Source: Neisseria mucosa
GTDB lineage: Bacteria; Pseudomonadota; Gammaproteobacteria; Burkholderiales; Neisseriaceae
DNA length: 64,000 bases
NCBI RefSeq assembly: GCF_003044445.1
Contig: NZ_POWX01000013.1
Coordinates: 1-64,000, forward strand
Direction of reading: 5' to 3'
In this document: in pieces, positions 60,933 to 64,000 of the stretch
Layout: every line of letters begins with the position of its first letter
Numbering within the stretch: position 1 is the first letter of the stretch
Program-made: the position numbers and the translations under genes
Notes under the pieces: model-generated
Databases searched by the model: none
Seen by the model: the letters and a program-made list of their open reading frames with translations, nothing else
Told to the model about the DNA's origin: nothing

Positions 60933-61574
60933 TTACTCTGCAGGCGGCATTTGGGCGGCGGTTTCCAGCATCCATGCTGTGGTTTCGGCGAAAGCGGGGC
61001 GGGCGAGATGTTTGGCGGCGTAGCGTTGCAATACGTCGGATTCATCGGCGGGCAACACTTTCCAATTTTGCGTTAAGTGCAGAATCAGCGCGGAGCAGTA
61101 CAAATCCATCGCGGTAAAGCTGTTGCCGACGATGTAGTCGCGGTTTTTCAAGTGTTCGCGCAAGGTGTTCCATGCGGTATCGAAATCGCCGTAACCGATT
61201 TGGCGGCGGCATTCGGGCGTATCGACGGGCAGGTTGTGCAGTTTGTTGAAGGCTGCGTATTCGAGGTGCATCAATATGCACATCCAGCGGTAGTATTCGC
61301 CGCGCTCCAACGTACCTGCGGCGGGGATGAGGTGTTTGTCGGGGAATTGTTCTGCCAAAAAGGTAATGATGGCGGTCGATTCTGTCAGTACGGCATCACC
61401 GAATTTCAGTGCGGGGACTTGCCCTTGTGGATTGATGGCGAGATATTCGGCGGATTTCATTTGCGCGCCGAACTGGACGGGTACGACGGTGTATTCCGCA
61501 CCGCATTCTTTGAGCATCCATACGACGTATCTGCCGCGTGAAAAGGGATGGGTGTAGAGCGTGATGTTTTGCAT
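60933..61574 (-). CDS. Glutathione S-transferase family protein
   Basis: 214 residues from ATG 61574 (MQNITLYTHPFSRGRYVVW); a longer ORF to 61616 has no better start signal. The thioredoxin-like N-domain (1-78, with NPQGQVPAL and the glutathione-contact ESTAI) is followed by an all-helical C-domain (FTAMDLYCSALI). The catalytic position holds Ser or Tyr near 7-12 rather than Cys. The substrate is unknown. Confidence 0.85.
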   Translation of the reverse strand: MQNITLYTHPFSRGRYVVWMLKECGAEYTVVPVQFGAQMKSAEYLAINPQGQVPALKFGDAVLTESTAIITFLAEQFPDKHLIPAAGTLERGEYYRWMCILMHLEYAAFNKLHNLPVDTPECRRQIGYGDFDTAWNTLREHLKNRDYIVGNSFTAMDLYCSALILHLTQNWKVLPADESDVLQRYAAKHLARPAFAETTAWMLETAAQMPPAE

Positions 61575-61640
61575 GTTTCTTCCTTTTGCACGATGAATGG
61601 TTTTGGCGAAACCCATACGGCGGGTTTTCAGACGACCTCA

Positions 61641-62159
61641 TCAATAGGCGATGCTTTTTGCTGCTTCGTTCAAACCGTTTTCCAAAGATTCCAGCATGGC
61701 GGTATAACCGTCGCCTTGTTGCGGGGTGGTAACGTCAAACGGTTTGTTGCGCCCGTCCGGCCACAGGGCGTAGCCGCTGACGGTAGTCTGCCCCTGATAG
61801 CTGCCTTGGAAGGCTTCGATATAGATTTTCAGGGTTTGGCTGCTTTGGCTGCGCGAGGCGGGAACGAAAGTATGGCGCGGGTTGAGGCGGTTGAGTTTGT
61901 TGCTGAGGTTTGCCGCCAACGCGCCGTCAAGAGGCGCCGCCCAAAGGTGGTTCTTCGCCAGATTCACATGATACGCATCGGTTTGGTAAACGAGGCCGCC
62001 GTTGGCGAGCGGTTCGGCAAGGTTGACTTTGACCGCGATTTCACTGCCTTGCGCCGCCGGCCGGATGTATTGGCTGTCGGGCAGGACGAAATATTGCGGG
62101 CTTTGCGCGGTGCCGCAGGCGGCAAGCGTCAGGGCGGCGGCAATCGGGAAGAGGCGCAT
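61641..62159 (-). CDS. pqiC: PqiC-like outer-membrane lipoprotein (ABC-type transport auxiliary, DUF330)
   Basis: A 172-residue lipoprotein with lipobox LAAC (Cys15), followed by a YFVLPDSQYI opening and GYALWPDGRNKPFDV region typical of the PqiC/YmbA family. Its start overlaps or abuts the pqiB stop (shared base at 62159), so it is translationally coupled. PqiC links the PqiB tube to the outer membrane for lipid movement. Confidence 0.9.
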   Translation of the reverse strand: MRLFPIAAALTLAACGTAQSPQYFVLPDSQYIRPAAQGSEIAVKVNLAEPLANGGLVYQTDAYHVNLAKNHLWAAPLDGALAANLSNKLNRLNPRHTFVPASRSQSSQTLKIYIEAFQGSYQGQTTVSGYALWPDGRNKPFDVTTPQQGDGYTAMLESLENGLNEAAKSIAY

Positions 62160-63820
62160 TATCGGCTTCCTTTCGGGATGGGGTCTTTGCTGCTGCTGTT
62201 GAAAATCAGCGCATTGGGTTTTTCTTTTAAAGTATTAATGACGGGCTGTACGTCTCTGAGGGTTTTGTCCAGGCTTTGCAGGGTATTTTGCACGTCGCCG
62301 TAGATGGGTGATTGCGGCGATACGCCTTGCAGGGTCTGGCGCAATTCTTTCAAGGTTTGGTTCAGCTCGTTCGGAATGTTTTGCGTTTGTGGTTTGCCAA
62401 CCAGTTTGTCAATGGAGCTTAGGGCGGCATTGGCAGATTTGAGGGTGGATTTGAGTTCGGCAAGCGAGCCGTTCAACCCGGCAACGGTTTTATCCAACGC
62501 CAGATTGTTGAATTTCTCTAACAAATCCGCCACTTTTGCCTGCAAATCATCCAAACCGCCGCCTTGTGTGGCAATGACGGTATCGCCTGCGTAAACGGTG
62601 TGCGGTCGCAGCTTGGGCGAAGACGAGGGTTGGTCGGTCAGTTCGACCATTTTGCTGCCGGTAATCAAATTGTTGCTGGAAATGGTGGCGGTCAGACCTT
62701 TGCCCAAAGCGGCTTGGAATTGTTGTTTCCAATGTTCTTTGCTTTGTTCGTCGGCATTGATTTCCATGCGCGACGGCTCGATGCGGATACGCACGGGAAT
62801 CCAGCCGTTTTCAAACAGATGCAGGCTGTCGTTGCGGTCGAAATAGGGAACGTCGGAAACCACGCCCACATTCAGTCCTTTATATTCGACGGGCGAACCG
62901 GCGGTCAAGCCGCGCACGGACTGTTTGAAAAAAGCGGTGTAATACAACGAACGGTCGTCGGGCAGATTTGCCACTTCGCTGCGGCTGTCGTAAAGCGTGA
63001 AACTGTCTTCACTTTTCACATTTTTGCTGTTTTTGGTTTTCGGCGAATCAAACGAAATTGCGCCGGACAGCAACGCGGGCAAAGGAGCGGAATTAAGTTT
63101 CACGCCACTGCCTGTGGTTTCGATATTGATGCCGCTCTCCAGCCAAAAGCGGCTTTCCGAATTAATCAGTTTGTCGTTCGGGCTTTGGATGAAGATGGTG
63201 TAATGCACGGTTTGGTCGGCAGGCTCGAAATGCGCGCTTTCTACCTGTCCGACCATAAAGTTTTCATAAAGCACGGGGCTGCTGACGTTGAGGATTTTGT
63301 CGTTTTGACCGACCAGCTTCAGGCGCAGGCCGCTTTGTCCGATGGCGGCAATCGGCGGGATGTCCTGCACTTCAAATACGTCCTTCGTTTCATTGCTTTT
63401 GCCGGGCGTAAACGCGATATACGAGCCGGACAGGAGCGTGCTCAAACCGGTTACGCCGCTTTGGTCGATGCGTGGTTTCACCACCCAAAACTGCGTATCG
63501 CTGCGGATGAGGTCTTTCGCATCGGCGTTAAGCTGGGCGGTGACTTCCACGCCTTTTTGGTCGTCGCGCAGCTTGATGCGGGTAACGTGTCCGACATCGA
63601 CGTTCAATACTTTAATCACCGTGTTGTTGACTTCAATGCCTTCCGCGCTGTCCATCAAAAGCGTTACCACCGGACCTCGGTTGCGGATGTCTTTCACCAG
63701 CAGCCAGCCGCCTGCAATCAGCGCAATCAGCGGAATCAGCCACACGATAGACGTGAAGACATTGGTTTTTTTAACACGCGCGGGTGCGCGATGTGTTTGA
63801 GAAGAATCGTGTTTTTTCAT
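62159..63820 (-). CDS. pqiB: Intermembrane lipid transport protein PqiB (three MCE/MlaD domains)
   Basis: A 553-residue protein with a basic N-terminus, one transmembrane helix near residues 24-43 (IVWLIPLIALIAGGWLLV), three MCE domains (about 48-140, 160-260 and 290-390), and a long C-terminal helical region (about 420-530, LLEKFNNLALDKTVAGLNG). PqiB hexamers form a needle across the periplasm. The start overlaps the pqiA stop (ATGA). Confidence 0.93.
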   Translation of the reverse strand: MKKHDSSQTHRAPARVKKTNVFTSIVWLIPLIALIAGGWLLVKDIRNRGPVVTLLMDSAEGIEVNNTVIKVLNVDVGHVTRIKLRDDQKGVEVTAQLNADAKDLIRSDTQFWVVKPRIDQSGVTGLSTLLSGSYIAFTPGKSNETKDVFEVQDIPPIAAIGQSGLRLKLVGQNDKILNVSSPVLYENFMVGQVESAHFEPADQTVHYTIFIQSPNDKLINSESRFWLESGINIETTGSGVKLNSAPLPALLSGAISFDSPKTKNSKNVKSEDSFTLYDSRSEVANLPDDRSLYYTAFFKQSVRGLTAGSPVEYKGLNVGVVSDVPYFDRNDSLHLFENGWIPVRIRIEPSRMEINADEQSKEHWKQQFQAALGKGLTATISSNNLITGSKMVELTDQPSSSPKLRPHTVYAGDTVIATQGGGLDDLQAKVADLLEKFNNLALDKTVAGLNGSLAELKSTLKSANAALSSIDKLVGKPQTQNIPNELNQTLKELRQTLQGVSPQSPIYGDVQNTLQSLDKTLRDVQPVINTLKEKPNALIFNSSSKDPIPKGSR

Positions 63821-64000
63821 TGTTTCTGGTTATCGTCGGAATCGGGGTCGTCTGAAAGCTGCTGCTGCCTGTCCCAAATCAGGCGGGGGTCGAAATAATA
63901 GGCAGACAGCATGGTCAATACCACCACCAGGCAGAAATAAACCGCCGCCCCGCCGGGGACGACGCGCGCCATGTTGGTGTGGAACGAACTCATCAAAATA
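63817..64000 (-). CDS. pqiA: PqiA-like inner-membrane protein, C-terminal end only
   Basis: The last 60 residues are visible, from ILMSSFHTNMARVVPGG through the transmembrane segment AAVYFCLVVVLTMLSAYYFDPRLIWD to SDDNQKQ. FDPRLIWD is the usual end of the PqiA family. The gene continues beyond the window; its stop TGA overlaps the pqiB ATG. Confidence 0.88.
   Translation of the reverse strand, partial: ILMSSFHTNMARVVPGGAAVYFCLVVVLTMLSAYYFDPRLIWDRQQQLSDDPDSDDNQKQ

Overview
The window is chromosomal DNA from a Neisseria species, most likely of the mucosa/sicca/macacae group. The reasons are: (i) dozens of 12-mer DNA uptake sequences in the AGGTCGTCTGAA dialect, which is known for that commensal group rather than the meningococcal ATGCCGTCTGAA form; (ii) at least seven Correia repeat enclosed elements; (iii) typical neisserial loci such as divergent aniA/norB, hpuAB, a PilW-type pilotin and an Nf/MDA-type filamentous prophage. 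Species assignment is inference; I could not run a comparison.

Layout. 1-1000: the edge of a genomic island (integrase 5' end with an in-frame stop) beside a tRNA operon downstream of pgsA (4x Gly, Cys, an aberrant Cys-like tRNA, Leu). 1-10.5 kb: pgsA, a small metallopeptidase-like gene, fixH-ccoG, tkt, an LTA-synthase-family sulfatase/transferase, yaaA and tRNA-Ser. 10.9-19.6 kb: a complete-looking filamentous prophage in the order rep, ssDNA-binding protein, small membrane proteins, major coat protein, TspB-family adsorption protein with collagen-like repeats, gpVI-like protein, Zot assembly ATPase, and an IS110/Piv-family recombinase. 19.7-31 kb: an oxidative-metabolism block with rubredoxin, acyl-CoA dehydrogenase-like protein, AhpD-like protein, D-lactate dehydrogenase, 4.5S RNA, a 1277-residue FAD/Fe-S oxidoreductase, ETF-ubiquinone oxidoreductase and a zinc/manganese-binding protein. 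31-36.3 kb: an intergenic REP/Correia/uptake-sequence cluster, yebC, an alanine symporter, dsbB, rpsO and greB.

36.5-42.1 kb is a haemoglobin-iron uptake locus: a Slam-type outer-membrane exporter divergent from hpuA (lipoprotein) and hpuB (TonB receptor). 42.2-43.4 kb is a broken Mu-like phage polyvalent protein gene. 43.6-48.7 kb is the truncated denitrification module norB / aniA with a NirV-like gene. 49-59.7 kb is a long minus-strand housekeeping block: ispG, rodZ, pilW, rlmN, ndk, zapE, ihfB, rpsA, cmk and argH. 59.8-64 kb holds a LytS/AlgZ-type sensor kinase, a GST and pqiC-pqiB-pqiA (pqiA cut by the window end).

Most intergenic gaps contain face-to-face uptake-sequence pairs that form hairpins and probably serve as terminators. 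The least explained items are the Cys-like tRNA with an 8-bp anticodon stem and 6-nt loop, five GTAG-type REP units beside znuA, two noncoding regions of the prophage that share scrambled sequence modules and strong hairpins, and a mutually exclusive hairpin pair in the rpsO leader. I did not find a convincing wholly new multi-gene system.
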